51,345 nt of DNA from an uncultured Faecalibacterium sp. (lineage in GTDB: Bacteria > Bacillota > Clostridia > Oscillospirales > Ruminococcaceae): NCBI GenBank assembly GCA_934511465.1, contig CAKSWG010000013.1, positions 1 to 51,345 of the forward strand, written 5' to 3'. Each line of letters begins with the position of its first letter. The first letter of the stretch is position 1. This document shows, piece by piece, positions 17,111 to 26,256 of the stretch. The notes beneath the pieces were generated by a model. That model did not search any database. It worked only from the letters and a program-made list of their open reading frames with translations, and was not told the origin of the DNA. The position numbers and the translations under genes were made by a program.

Positions 17111-18661
17111 TTACAGTTCAATGATATCATCGTCCGCCAGACCGGCAAAGGCAAAGGCCTGTGCGGCGGCATGCTGCGCCTGCCGTGCCTTGCGGGTCTT
17201 GAGCTGTGCCACAAGGCCCATCAGCTGCACCGTGATGAGCGGCGTCATGGCGACCATCGCCACCACGCCAAAGGCATCGGTGACGATATTGCCGCCCACA
17301 GCCACGCAGGCGCCCTGTGCCAGCGGCAGCAGGAAGGTGGCCGTCATGGGGCCGGATGCCACGCCGCCCGCGTCAAATGCAATGGCGGTGAACAGCTTTG
17401 GCACCACAAAGGAGATGCCGATGGCAAACACATAGCCCGGCACGAGGAACCACAGGATGGAAATGCCGGTGAGCACCCGCACCATGGCAAGGCCCACCGA
17501 AATGGACACGCCTGCCGAAAGGGCTGTGCCCATGGCCTGCGCCGAGATGGCACCGTCGGTCACCTCTTCCACCTGCTTGTTCAGCACATAGACGGCCGGC
17601 TCGGCCTTGACGATGAAGTAACCGATGAGCATTCCGATGGGAATGATGATCCAGCGGAAGCTCTGCCCGGCCAGCACCTGACCCAGATAATTACCGGCAG
17701 GCATAAAGCCGACGTTTGCGCCGGTGAGGAACAGCACCAGACCCACATAGGTGTAGGCAAGGCCCACCGCAATGCGGCCCAGAGAGCGGCCGTCCATGTG
17801 CAGGGCCACAAATTGAAAAATGCCGAACATCACGATGATGGGCAGCAGAGAACCGGCGATCTCCTTTAAATAAGTAGGCAGGCTGACATGGAACAGCTGC
17901 CACAGCTCCACCGAGTCGCTCACCTCCGGCAGCACCGGCGGGATATAGGTGCTGTCCGAGGCGCGGAACGCGATGCCCAGAATGAGCACAGCCAGAATGG
18001 GGCCAATGGAGCACATTGCCACCAGACCAAAGCTGTCGTCCGCCGCGTGGCGGTCGCCGCGGATCGCCGACACGCCCACACCCAGTGCCATGATGAAGGG
18101 CACCGTCATGGGGCCGGTGGTCACGCCGCCGGAATCAAAGGCCACAGCAAGGAACTCCCTGGGCACAAAGACCGCCAGAAGAAAGATGATGCTGTAAAAC
18201 AGCACCAGCAGCCGGGGCAGCGAGATGCCGATGAGCATTCGCAGGAAGGCAAACACCAGAAACAGGCCCACGCCTGCCGCCACCGACAGGATAAGGGTCG
18301 TGTTGGGGATCGCGGGTACCTGATTGGCCAGCACCTGCAGGTCCGGCTCCGAGATCGTGATGAGAAAGCCCAGCAGGAAGCCGATGCCCAAAATCACCGG
18401 CAGCTTCCGGCTTTTGGTGATCACCGCGCCCACGCGCTCGCCCATGGGGGTCATGCTCATCTCCGCGCCCAGTGTGAAGAACATGATGCCCAGCACGATC
18501 ATGGCTGCGCCCAGCAGAAAGCACAGCAGGATGCTGGGCGACACCGGCGCAATGGTAAAGCAGAGCACCAGCACGATGGCTGCAATGGGCAGCACTGCCT
18601 GCAGCGCTTCCAATAGTTTTTCCCGCAGTTTCGGGAGGGATGCTTTCAGAATAGCGTCCAC
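17111..18661 (-). CDS. DUF1538 multipass membrane protein
   Basis: 516 residues in two homologous halves. Both carry the family motif FDSGGVTTGPMTVPFIMALG (about residue 176) and FDAGGVASGPMTATFLLPLA (about residue 430), preceded in each by a VPREF/VPKLF hinge. About 12-14 hydrophobic helices are predicted. The internal repeat resembles inverted-repeat transporters. The family is uncharacterised; the adjacent PII-like gene suggests a regulated transporter. First gene of a two-gene operon that ends at the 16325-16365 terminator. Confidence 0.88.
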   Translation of the reverse strand: MDAILKASLPKLREKLLEALQAVLPIAAIVLVLCFTIAPVSPSILLCFLLGAAMIVLGIMFFTLGAEMSMTPMGERVGAVITKSRKLPVILGIGFLLGFLITISEPDLQVLANQVPAIPNTTLILSVAAGVGLFLVFAFLRMLIGISLPRLLVLFYSIIFLLAVFVPREFLAVAFDSGGVTTGPMTVPFIMALGVGVSAIRGDRHAADDSFGLVAMCSIGPILAVLILGIAFRASDSTYIPPVLPEVSDSVELWQLFHVSLPTYLKEIAGSLLPIIVMFGIFQFVALHMDGRSLGRIAVGLAYTYVGLVLFLTGANVGFMPAGNYLGQVLAGQSFRWIIIPIGMLIGYFIVKAEPAVYVLNKQVEEVTDGAISAQAMGTALSAGVSISVGLAMVRVLTGISILWFLVPGYVFAIGISFVVPKLFTAIAFDAGGVASGPMTATFLLPLAQGACVAVGGNIVTDAFGVVAMVAMTPLITVQLMGLVAQLKTRKARQAQHAAAQAFAFAGLADDDIIEL

Positions 18662-18729
18662 CGCCTTTCGCTGTTCTTTGTTTCCAGTTTGTACAAATTG
18701 AAAACAAGTATATGAATAGTATACAAGGC

Positions 18730-18759
18730 AAAAGCCGCCCCGTCAACAAACGGAGCGGC
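18730..18759 (-). terminator. Terminator of the GltD-like gene
   Basis: GCCGCTCCG/CGGGGCGGC hairpin (arms 18751-18759 and 18734-18742) followed by TTTTG on the minus strand. It lies 58 bases past the stop. Confidence 0.7.
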
Positions 18760-18816
18760 AAAGATCGGCAAAGACGCAGAAGCTTTACAGTTTCTTCCAA
18801 CTTTGTCTTTATTTCG

Positions 18817-20133
18817 TCAGATCTCCTGCTTTGCCAGCACGTCCGAGGTGGGGGTCTGGAACACCGGGATATCGGCATAGGGATCAGCCGCTTCTTCTGC
18901 GGGCAGGCTCTTCATGTAGGCGTCCATGGATTCGGCCACCTTCTTGGCCACAGCCACCGCCTCCACCACGGTGCGGGCGCCCATCACGGCGTCGCCGCCG
19001 GCAAACACGCCCTCGCGGGTGGTGCTGCCGTCCTCGCTGACGGTGAGCAGGCCCTTCTGGTTGGTTTCGATGCCGGTGGTGGTCTTGACGAGGTTGCTCT
19101 CAGAGCCCTGACTCACCGAGACGATGACGCCGGTGTGGGGGTAGAAGGTCTCGCTGCCCTCCACCTGCGTAAATTTACCGTCCTCGCCCTTGACGGTATC
19201 GCGGCAGATCAGGCCGTTCTCCCGGATCTCCACCGGTGCCTTGCAGAAGCGGAAGCCCACGCCCTCCAGCTTTGCATAGCTCACCTCGTACTCGGAGGCG
19301 CTGATGCAGCTCTCGTCACGGCGGGCATAGCAGGTGACGTGGCGGGCACCGTTGCGGATGGCGGTGCGGGCGCAGTCCATGGCAGAGTTGCCCACGCCGA
19401 TCACGGCAATATCATCGCCCAGACGGAACGCCTTGGAGTTTGCCAGATAGTCGATGCCAAAGGCTACATTGCCCAGCGTCTCGCCCTTGATATGCATGGC
19501 GTTTGCCTTCCACAGACCGGCACCGATGAACACGCTCTTGTAGCCGTCGCGGAACAGATCATCGATGGTGATGGTCTTGCCGATGGTGGTGTTGGGCCGC
19601 ACCTTGATGCCCTTCAGCTCCAGATGGCGGTACTGGAAATCGTCCAGCACGCTGTCCGGCAGGCGGTAGTTGGGAATGCCGTAGCGCATGACGCCGCCGA
19701 TCTTATCGCGGGCATCAAAGATGGTCACATCGTAGCCCCAGCGTGCCAGCAGCACCGCAATGGTCAGGCCCGCCGGGCCGGAGCCAACAACTGCCGCCTT
19801 CATGCCGTTTTTGGGGGCAGGGCCGGCGGTCATTTTGTTGGCGTAGGTCGTGGAAATGTAGTCTTCAATAATGGAGAAGTGCACCGGGTCGTGGCTGGGC
19901 ATCCGGTTGCGCACACAGTGGCCTTCGCACTGGTTCTCGTGGTTGCACACCAGCGCACAAACGGTGGTCAGCGGGTTATTCTCGAACAGCATCCTGCCGG
20001 CTTCGTCCATCTGGTTTGCCTTGAGCAGACGGATGACCTCCGGGATATTGGTGTGGATGGGGCAGCCCTGCTGGCACAGCGGCTTTTTGCAGCCCAGACA
20101 GCGGTTGGCTTCGTCCAGAACGTGAAGTGCCAT
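18817..20133 (-). CDS. GltD-like NAD(P)-dependent iron-sulfur flavoprotein (glutamate synthase small-subunit family)
   Basis: 438 residues. The N-terminal Fe-S domain has CLGCKKPLCQQGCP (Cys12, 15, 20, 24) and a second Cys set (Cys59, 63, 69, 73). The FAD site is VVGSGPAGLTIAVLLA (116-131), then GGVMRYGIPNYRLP; the NAD(P) site is IGVGNSAMDCARTAI. The C-terminus has GVFAGGDAVMGARTVVEAVA. This is the electron-input module of glutamate synthase; with no large subunit nearby it may act alone or with another partner, as do NfnB- and archaeal GltA-type proteins. AGGAGG precedes the start at 20133. Promoter at 20206-20234. Confidence 0.88.
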   Translation of the reverse strand: MALHVLDEANRCLGCKKPLCQQGCPIHTNIPEVIRLLKANQMDEAGRMLFENNPLTTVCALVCNHENQCEGHCVRNRMPSHDPVHFSIIEDYISTTYANKMTAGPAPKNGMKAAVVGSGPAGLTIAVLLARWGYDVTIFDARDKIGGVMRYGIPNYRLPDSVLDDFQYRHLELKGIKVRPNTTIGKTITIDDLFRDGYKSVFIGAGLWKANAMHIKGETLGNVAFGIDYLANSKAFRLGDDIAVIGVGNSAMDCARTAIRNGARHVTCYARRDESCISASEYEVSYAKLEGVGFRFCKAPVEIRENGLICRDTVKGEDGKFTQVEGSETFYPHTGVIVSVSQGSESNLVKTTTGIETNQKGLLTVSEDGSTTREGVFAGGDAVMGARTVVEAVAVAKKVAESMDAYMKSLPAEEAADPYADIPVFQTPTSDVLAKQEI

Positions 20134-20205
20134 GAAGTTCCTCCTTATTGCGTGCGTTTTTCTGATTCCGTTCCCATTTGTTGTATCCAACATTGCATTG
20201 CTTTA

Positions 20206-20234
20206 ATCATACACCACCAGCCCGCCAGATACAA
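20206..20234 (-). promoter_or_regulatory. Promoter of the GltD-like gene
   Basis: TTGTAT (20229-20234) and TATGAT (20206-20211) are 17 bases apart on the minus strand, giving a leader of about 65 bases. Confidence 0.65.
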
Positions 20235-20269
20235 GTGTTTCTGCATAAAATTTTTTCGATTATTTTTTG

Positions 20270-21475
20270 TCAATTCGTCAAAAAGATAATTTTTTGACGA
20301 TATACTCCTCCCATCGGCCCGGGTACTCGGCGGCACAGTGCGCCAAAATCGCTGGCTCGGGCCTGTGCTGCCGCCATGCGGGCACATTCCGCACTTTCTT
20401 TTTCCAGCTTTGCCAGCGAGTGGCTCACCGGCAGGGCCGTATTTTTGAGCATCGGCAAAGCTTCCCGCCGGGCCCCCAGCAGGTGCAGATACGGCGGCAG
20501 AGCGGGCACCGCATCCGCCGTATAGCCCAGTGCGGCGTCCATGGCAAGGCGGCGCATCCGGGCGCGGGGGTAACGCACAGTGGTCAGTGCGTCCAGCAGC
20601 TGGGGCAGGCCGGTGCAGCTGCGCACGGCGTTTTCCAGCCGGTGGTCCAGCCCCTCGGAGACGCCGCGCACTGTGGCAAAAGGTTCCGGCCGGGCACAGG
20701 CCGCACGCAGCAGAGCCAGCTCACACCGGCTCGCAGCGGCATAATCCGTATACGCTCCGTCAATTTCCGCTTTTTTATACAGTTCCAGTGCTTTTTCCGG
20801 CACATAAGGGGCCAATGCATCCGCCCCCTGCTCTGCCCAGAGGGCGCGCAGAGCGCTGGCGCTGGCAAACTGTGCGTGGCCGCTTTCGGCAAGAGCCTGC
20901 CCGTGGCCCGCCCCCACGCGGGGCAGCGGCACCGGGGTCATGGGTGCCTCCTGTTCCAGAATGGCCTTGCAGTATTCCACTGCCAGATTGTTGTTGGGCT
21001 TATCCAGCAGCGCGGCCAATGCCGTGCCCGGGCAAAGTGCTTCCACCGCTGCCTGCCGCGCGGCGGCAAAGCTGCGGGCACCGGCGGCCAGCTGCTGTTT
21101 CAGCTCGGTGCGGTAGGCTGCGCTGCACAGCACCCGGGCGGCTTCCATCAGCAGGGCCGCGTCCGGCGTCTCTGCCCCGAACACCAGCGCATCGCACCCG
21201 GCGGCGGCAAGAATGCGCACCCCCGCCCGGGCAAAAGCCTCTGCCCCCGCACAGGCACAGGGAGCAGGCAGGGCAAATACCAGATCCGCCCCGCACTGCA
21301 GCGCGGCCTGCACCCGCACCGCTTCCGACAGCAGCGGCAGCGCGCCGCGCTGAGTCAGCCCGCAGCTCATGGCCACCGCCACATGCTCTGCGCCCAGCAC
21401 CTTTGCCTGCGCCAGCTGCCATGCATGGCCGTTGTGAAAGGGGTCGTATTCCGCAATGATGCCTGCAAACTTCAT
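20270..21475 (-). CDS. tmcAL: tRNA(Met) cytidine acetate ligase (TmcAL family nucleotidyltransferase)
   Basis: 401 residues, typical of the family. TmcAL activates acetate with ATP and acetylates the wobble cytidine of elongator tRNA-Met to ac4C. The nucleotidyltransferase motif is IIAEYDPFHNGHAWQL (His14 and His17 of HNGH-type), followed by MSCGLTQRGALPLLSE and ALQCGADLVFALP, which match the family. AAGGAGA precedes the start at 21475. The neighbour across the divergent intergenic region is acetate kinase. The last codons overlap a weak AT-rich inverted repeat (20277-20302). Confidence 0.88.
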   Translation of the reverse strand: MKFAGIIAEYDPFHNGHAWQLAQAKVLGAEHVAVAMSCGLTQRGALPLLSEAVRVQAALQCGADLVFALPAPCACAGAEAFARAGVRILAAAGCDALVFGAETPDAALLMEAARVLCSAAYRTELKQQLAAGARSFAAARQAAVEALCPGTALAALLDKPNNNLAVEYCKAILEQEAPMTPVPLPRVGAGHGQALAESGHAQFASASALRALWAEQGADALAPYVPEKALELYKKAEIDGAYTDYAAASRCELALLRAACARPEPFATVRGVSEGLDHRLENAVRSCTGLPQLLDALTTVRYPRARMRRLAMDAALGYTADAVPALPPYLHLLGARREALPMLKNTALPVSHSLAKLEKESAECARMAAAQARASDFGALCRRVPGPMGGVYRQKIIFLTN

Positions 21476-21623
21476 AGAGTTCTCCTTAAAAGGGCTGCTG
21501 TGCCCCGAAAAGATTGTTAAATTTATATCGCATTCACAGAAAAAAGTCCGGCTATTCCGCAATTGTAGGCAGGATGTACAAAAACCTTGTACACAAGTTT
21601 TACCGCTTTGCCCGGGTTGCGGC

Positions 21624-21652
21624 TTGAAAAGCCGCCCACCCTATTATATAAT
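21624..21652 (+). promoter_or_regulatory. ackA promoter
   Basis: TTGAAA (21624-21629) and a perfect TATAAT (21647-21652) with a 17-base spacer. A CTTGT-AC-ACAAG inverted repeat lies about 30 bases upstream of the -35. Confidence 0.8.
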
Positions 21653-21727
21653 AAACACAGGAATCTGTAAAATTCTGTCCTCAGGTTCAAAACCGGGCAG
21701 ACCAAAAACATACAGGAGGCAACACAG

Positions 21728-22924
21728 ATGAAAGTTCTGGTTATTAACTGCGGCTCTTCTTCCCTGAAGTATCAGCTGATCGATATGGACGGCGAGAAGG
21801 TGCTGTGCAAGGGCCTGTGCGAGCGCATTGGCATGGAAAGCAGCATGATCACCCACGAGGCCAACGGCCACAAGGCCACCACGCCCGCCATCTTCCCCAC
21901 CCACACCGAGGCTTTTGCCGAGGTCGTGAAGAAGATGACCACCGGCGAGGGCAAGTGCATCGATGATGTGAGCGAGATCAACGCCATCGGCCACCGCGTC
22001 GTGCACGGCGGCGAGAAGTTCAAGGAAAGCTGCCTGATCACCGACGAGGTCATCGAGACCATCCGCGAGCTGAGCCCTCTGGCTCCCCTGCACAACCCCG
22101 CCGGCATTCTGGGCATCGAGGCCGCACGCAAGGTGTTCGGCAACGTTCCGATGGTGGCTGTGTTCGATACCGCTTTCCACAGCACCATGCCTCCGAAGGC
22201 TTATATGTACGCCATTCCGTATGAGTACTACGAGAAGTACGGCGTGCGCCGCTACGGCTTCCACGGCACCAGCCACAAGTACGTTGCGCACAAGGCTGCC
22301 GAGTATCTGGAAGAGCCCATTGAGCGCCTGAAGCTGATCACCTGCCATCTGGGCAACGGTTCCTCCATTGCCGCTGTGGATCAGGGCAAGGTCGTGGACA
22401 CCTCCATGGGCATGACCCCGCTGGCCGGCCTGATGATGGGCACCCGCTGCGGCGACCTGGACCCCTCTGTGGTCAACTACCTGAAGTACACCCTGAACAT
22501 CACCGGCCACGAGCTGGACGAGATCCTGAACAAGAAGTCCGGCCTGCTGGGCATCTCCGGTGTTTCCAGCGACAAGCGTGACGTGGAAGAGGCAGCTGCT
22601 GCCGGCAACAAGCGCGCACAGCTGGCTTCCGACATGCTGAACTACCAGATCAAGAAGACCGTTGGCGCTTACATCGCTGCAATGGGCGGCGTGGATGCCA
22701 TCGTCTTCACCGGCGGCATCGGCGAGCACGACGCAATTGCCCGTGCAAAGGTCTGCCACCACATGGATTGGCTGGGCATCCGCATCGATACCGAGAAGAA
22801 CAAGCACCCCGTGGGCGATGTGTGCGAGATCACCGCTTGGGGCGCAAAGGTGCGCACGCTGGTCATTGCTACCGATGAGGAGCTGATGATCGCCCGCGAC
22901 ACCAAGGAAGTCATTGAGAAGTAA
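21728..22924 (+). CDS. ackA: Acetate kinase
   Basis: 398 residues, full length. It makes ATP and acetate from acetyl phosphate, reversibly, in the cytoplasm. Visible ASKHA motifs are VLVINCGSSSLKYQL (Asn7), GHRVVHGG (Arg90), VFDTAFHSTMP, YGFHGTSHKYV, ITCHLGNGSSIAAV, DTSMGMTPLAGLMMGTR and VFTGGIGEH. AGGAGG lies nine bases before the ATG. It is monocistronic between its own promoter and a terminator; no phosphotransacetylase gene is adjacent. Confidence 0.98.
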   Translation: MKVLVINCGSSSLKYQLIDMDGEKVLCKGLCERIGMESSMITHEANGHKATTPAIFPTHTEAFAEVVKKMTTGEGKCIDDVSEINAIGHRVVHGGEKFKESCLITDEVIETIRELSPLAPLHNPAGILGIEAARKVFGNVPMVAVFDTAFHSTMPPKAYMYAIPYEYYEKYGVRRYGFHGTSHKYVAHKAAEYLEEPIERLKLITCHLGNGSSIAAVDQGKVVDTSMGMTPLAGLMMGTRCGDLDPSVVNYLKYTLNITGHELDEILNKKSGLLGISGVSSDKRDVEEAAAAGNKRAQLASDMLNYQIKKTVGAYIAAMGGVDAIVFTGGIGEHDAIARAKVCHHMDWLGIRIDTEKNKHPVGDVCEITAWGAKVRTLVIATDEELMIARDTKEVIEK

Positions 22925-22945
22925 TCGTTTCCCAAAGGGCTTTGC

Positions 22946-22982
22946 AGGGGCTGCTGCACGGAATGTGCGGCAGCCCCTTTTT
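22946..22982 (+). terminator. ackA terminator
   Basis: AGGGGCTGC (22946-22954) pairs with GCAGCCCCT (22970-22978) and is followed by TTTTT. Confidence 0.92.
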
Positions 22983-23067
22983 CATCTTCCAGCAGTTATT
23001 TTACCCAAATCAGCCCTGTCGGATTGTGCCATCTATACAAATAGCAAGGCGAATAGTTGTTTTTTGG

Positions 23068-23096
23068 TTGACAAATTTCAAAAAGAACGGTACAAT
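23068..23096 (+). promoter_or_regulatory. Strong promoter of the zinc-ribbon gene
   Basis: A perfect TTGACA (23068-23073), 17-base spacer and TACAAT (23091-23096). One of the best sigma-70 promoters in the window. Confidence 0.85.
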
Positions 23097-23102
23097 AGTA
23101 AA

Positions 23103-23231
23103 GTCCTCAGCTAGAGGACACGTATTATTCAAGCCCCTGGTAAGCTTACTGATCAGCGCGATGGTCCCAAAACCAAAGGTATGGTTACAATCCTTCCGTG
23201 GGCAAGAACTAACTAAAGAGGAGATACTACT
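23103..23231 (+). promoter_or_regulatory. Structured 5' leader of the zinc-ribbon gene
   Basis: About 130 bases between the expected start site and the ATG. The RNA would open with a GTCCTC-AGCTA-GAGGAC hairpin (23103-23119), followed by a GTAAGCTTAC palindrome (23140-23149) and an AACCA/TGGTT hairpin (23171-23186). No known riboswitch class was recognised. Confidence 0.5.
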
Positions 23232-23519
23232 ATGTTTGAAGACAAGACTCTGGTCTGCAAGGACTGCGGTAAGGAATTTGTTTGGACTGCTGGTGAGCAG
23301 GAGTTCTACGCATCTCGCGGCTTCGAGAACCAGCCCCAGCGCTGCAAGCCCTGCCGTGACGCCCGCAAGAACGGCGGCGCACGCAGCAACAGCGGCGAGC
23401 GTCAGATGTTCGACGCTGTCTGCGCAGCTTGCGGCAAGACCTGCAAGGTTCCCTTCCAGCCCCGTGAGGACCGTCCGGTCTACTGCTCTGACTGCTTTGC
23501 TCGTATGAAGCAGAACTAA
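23232..23519 (+). CDS. Small zinc-ribbon protein
   Basis: 95 residues with four CxxC pairs: CKDC (9-12), CKPC (about 38-41), CAAC and CSDC. The first pair begins the motif VCKDCGKEFVWTAGEQEFYA, typical of the 'probable zinc-ribbon' (zf-Tbcl) family. The second half is the CxxC-x17-CxxC type with RPVYCSDCF. It is likely a zinc-binding cytoplasmic protein; function unknown. AGAGGAG precedes the ATG. The strong promoter and long leader suggest abundant, regulated expression. Confidence 0.9.
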   Translation: MFEDKTLVCKDCGKEFVWTAGEQEFYASRGFENQPQRCKPCRDARKNGGARSNSGERQMFDAVCAACGKTCKVPFQPREDRPVYCSDCFARMKQN

Positions 23520-23546
23520 GCGCTGATTTTCATTTAAATCGGTAAC

Positions 23547-23583
23547 AAAAGGCCCGCTGTCGAAAGGCAGCGGGCCTTTTTGT
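23547..23583. terminator. Bidirectional terminator between the zinc-ribbon gene and cls
   Basis: AAAAGGCCCGCTG (23547-23559) pairs perfectly with CAGCGGGCCTTTT (23568-23580). It serves the plus-strand zinc-ribbon gene and the converging cls gene. Confidence 0.93.
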
Positions 23584-23633
23584 ATTCAGGGCTTCTCCTG
23601 TCTGCTTACGCAGCTATGACGGAAGGAAGTCTT

Positions 23634-25253
23634 TCACACCAGCGGCGCAATGAACTTGAGCAGGATGCCCGCCAGATGCAGCAGCTTTTTGCCCTGCCAG
23701 ATACTTTCTCTCGTCTGCTCCACCCTGCGGCACCGGGTGAGCGTATCCTGAAAATCCGCTTCCATGTTGGCAATGCAGTCGGTGCCGCGCATCCAGACTG
23801 CGTTTTCAAAGTGATGGTACAGGCTGCGGTAGTCCAGATTGATGGTGCCTGCCACGGCTTCCACACCGTCCGCAATGACTACCTTGGCATGGGTAAAGCC
23901 GGGCGTCCACTCGCTGATCTTCACGCCCGAGGAGAGCAGCGCCTTGTAATGGGTCTTTGCCAGTGCATAGACGAACCGCTTGTCCGGCTTGCCGGGCAGG
24001 ATCAGGTGCACGTCCACACCGCGCTCGGCCGCAAAGCGCAGGGCCGTCTCCATTTCGCCGTCCAAGATCAGGTACGGCGTGATGATGTGCACATACTTCC
24101 GGGCACGGTTGAGCATGTCCATGTACACCATCTCGCCCACACGCTCGCCATCCAGCGGACAGTCGCCATAGGGCACCACAAAGCCCTTTGCATGGGCTGC
24201 CGCCGGGATGGGCGCAGCCAAAAACTGCTCGAATTCCGGCTGGCGCAAAATGCTCCACATCTGCAAAAACAGCGCCGTCATGGAGCGCACACCTTCGCCT
24301 TCCAGCATCAGGGCAGAATCCTTCCAGCGGCCATACTTTTCTATGTGGTTGATGTATTCATCCGCCAGATTCACGCCGCCGGTAAAGCCTACCCGGCCAT
24401 CGATGACCAGAATCTTGCGGTGGTCGCGGTAGTTATAGTGGGTGGAAACAAAGGGCGTGACCGGTGAGAACACCTTGCACTGGATGCCCAGCGCTTCCAG
24501 CCGCTTGGGGTAATCCCGCGGCAGGGTGGAGAACTCACAGGTGCCGTCGTACATCACACGCACATCCACGCCCTGCGCCGCCTTGCGGGCCAGCACTTCC
24601 AGAATGCGGCCCCACATCAGGCCCTCGTCCACAATGAAATATTCCAGAAAGATGTACTTTTTCGCCGTTTCCAGCTGGCGCAGCATTTCATCGAACATTG
24701 CTTCGCCGCCGTTGAAGTAGGTGGCCGCCGTGTCAGCATACACCGGGAAGCCGCCGCCCTTGCCGCGCAGATACCGTGCCAGCGGCACCGCTTCGGGTGC
24801 TTCGGTTTGCAGGCGCTGCATGGCCTGTGCATCCTGCGGCAGCTGGGCGCGGGTCCGGCCCTCCAGATCCAGCAGGCGGCGCTTCAGGGCATTGTGGCCC
24901 ACATCGCTTTTGGTGTACCAGAACAGCGGCACGCCCAGCACCGGCATCAGCGCTGTTACCACCAGCCATGTGATGCGCACACTGTTGTCCATATCCTGAT
25001 TGAGCAGATAGACCATCATGGCCCCTGTTACCAGCAGGGTGCCGCCAAAATAATGCGGCAGCAGCCCGCCGAACCACCGCAGCAGGCTGAACAGTGCGAG
25101 CGCCTGCAAAAGCAGCAGAACCAGCACAAGGCCAAAGCGGCTGAAAATGGCGTGTACCACGCCCTTCTGCCCTTTTTTGAGCAGACGGATGCCGCCATCC
25201 TCAAAGGTGCGCACTTTCTCTTTCATGTTCTGCTGAAACTGTTCTTTCTGCAT
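23634..25253 (-). CDS. cls: Cardiolipin synthase (phospholipase D family)
   Basis: 539 residues. It joins two phosphatidylglycerols into cardiolipin at the membrane. An N-terminal charged stretch is followed by two or three membrane helices (about 38-110), with the conserved W-x-x-x-x-x-x-P hinge in ITWLVVTALMPVLGVPLFWY. Two HKD motifs are intact: DHRKILVIDG (His278, Lys280, Asp285) and THAKVVIADG near residue 465. The C-terminus is hydrophobic. The start at 25253 removes an upstream extension that only shadows the divergent udk promoter region. AAGGG lies about ten bases before it. Confidence 0.94.
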   Translation of the reverse strand: MQKEQFQQNMKEKVRTFEDGGIRLLKKGQKGVVHAIFSRFGLVLVLLLLQALALFSLLRWFGGLLPHYFGGTLLVTGAMMVYLLNQDMDNSVRITWLVVTALMPVLGVPLFWYTKSDVGHNALKRRLLDLEGRTRAQLPQDAQAMQRLQTEAPEAVPLARYLRGKGGGFPVYADTAATYFNGGEAMFDEMLRQLETAKKYIFLEYFIVDEGLMWGRILEVLARKAAQGVDVRVMYDGTCEFSTLPRDYPKRLEALGIQCKVFSPVTPFVSTHYNYRDHRKILVIDGRVGFTGGVNLADEYINHIEKYGRWKDSALMLEGEGVRSMTALFLQMWSILRQPEFEQFLAAPIPAAAHAKGFVVPYGDCPLDGERVGEMVYMDMLNRARKYVHIITPYLILDGEMETALRFAAERGVDVHLILPGKPDKRFVYALAKTHYKALLSSGVKISEWTPGFTHAKVVIADGVEAVAGTINLDYRSLYHHFENAVWMRGTDCIANMEADFQDTLTRCRRVEQTRESIWQGKKLLHLAGILLKFIAPLV

Positions 25254-25353
25254 GGCATTTTCCCTTATCTCCCGCATTTGCAGCGCTGGGGCTGTAAAAA
25301 TGTGTTGGTTTGTGTTATGATGTACAGGAACAAGCCCGCCGGGCACAGCGGCC

Positions 25354-25382
25354 CGGACAGACAGCTTTGCACCTATTATAAT
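25354..25382 (+). promoter_or_regulatory. Candidate udk promoter
   Basis: CGGACA (25354-25359), 17 bases, then a perfect TATAAT (25377-25382). Confidence 0.6.
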
Positions 25383-25437
25383 CCATTTCTGCCCGTTTTT
25401 CCACCCAAAGCGGCAGATGATGCAGGAGGGACCCCCT

Positions 25438-26067
25438 ATGAATAATCTGATCATTGGCATTGCAGGCGGCTCCGGCAGCGGCAAGACCACCCTTGCGCTG
25501 CGGCTGAAGGAGCGCTTTGGCGAGGACGAGGTGCGCCTGATCTCCCACGACAGCTACTACAAGCGCCACGACGAACTGCCCTTTGAGGAGCGCTGCAAGC
25601 TGAACTACGACCATCCGGACGCCTTTGACAACGCCCTGCTGATCTACCACTTGCAGGAGCTCAAGGCAGGCCGTGCCATCGACTGCCCTGTCTACGACTA
25701 CGCCAACCACAACCGCAGCGACAAGACCCAGCACATCGAGCCCGCACCGGTGCTGATCGTGGAAGGCATCCTGCCCTTTGTGGAGCCGGAGCTGTGCGCC
25801 ATGTTCGACTACAAAATTTTTGTGGACACCGATGCCGACGAGCGCATCCTGCGCCGTCTGGTGCGGGACGTGAAGGAGCGGGGCCGCAGTCTGGACAGCG
25901 TCATCGAGCAGTACCTGACCACCGTCAAGCCCATGCACGAAGCCTTTGTGGAGCCCAGCAAGCGCAATGCGGACATCATTGTGCCCAACGGCGGCGAGAA
26001 TACCGCTGCGGTGGAGATGCTGGCCCATCACATCCGCAACCTGATCGAGAAGGCAAACCGGCTGTGA
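25438..26067 (+). CDS. udk: Uridine kinase-family protein
   Basis: 209 residues, the length of bacterial Udk. It phosphorylates uridine or cytidine in pyrimidine salvage. The P-loop is IGIAGGSGSGKTTLALRL (residues 6-23). Further marks are SHDSYYKRHDELPFEER, NYDHPDAFDNALLIYHLQEL, PVYDYANHNRS and VLIVEGILPFVEPELC, all of the uridine kinase/phosphoribulokinase family. GGAGGG lies eight to nine bases before the ATG. A perfect terminator hairpin follows. Confidence 0.95.
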   Translation: MNNLIIGIAGGSGSGKTTLALRLKERFGEDEVRLISHDSYYKRHDELPFEERCKLNYDHPDAFDNALLIYHLQELKAGRAIDCPVYDYANHNRSDKTQHIEPAPVLIVEGILPFVEPELCAMFDYKIFVDTDADERILRRLVRDVKERGRSLDSVIEQYLTTVKPMHEAFVEPSKRNADIIVPNGGENTAAVEMLAHHIRNLIEKANRL

Positions 26068-26131
26068 GACGATTGGAAATGGCTTCCGCTGCGCTCTAAC
26101 CATGTTCAGCGGAAAAATTATTTTATATTTC

Positions 26132-26173
26132 GGGGTACAGAAACGCCTGCGGGCGTTTCTGTACCCCATTTTT
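26132..26173 (+). terminator. udk terminator
   Basis: A perfect 16-bp stem (26132-26147 with 26152-26167) with a TGCG tetraloop, followed by ATTTTTA. Confidence 0.92.
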
Positions 26174-26256
26174 ACAGGTGGGGTCGTGGCGGAAAACGGC
26201 AGTTGTAGCGCCGCTTTCTGCGAAAGCGTGGCGCTGCAGGAAATCACTGACAGTCT

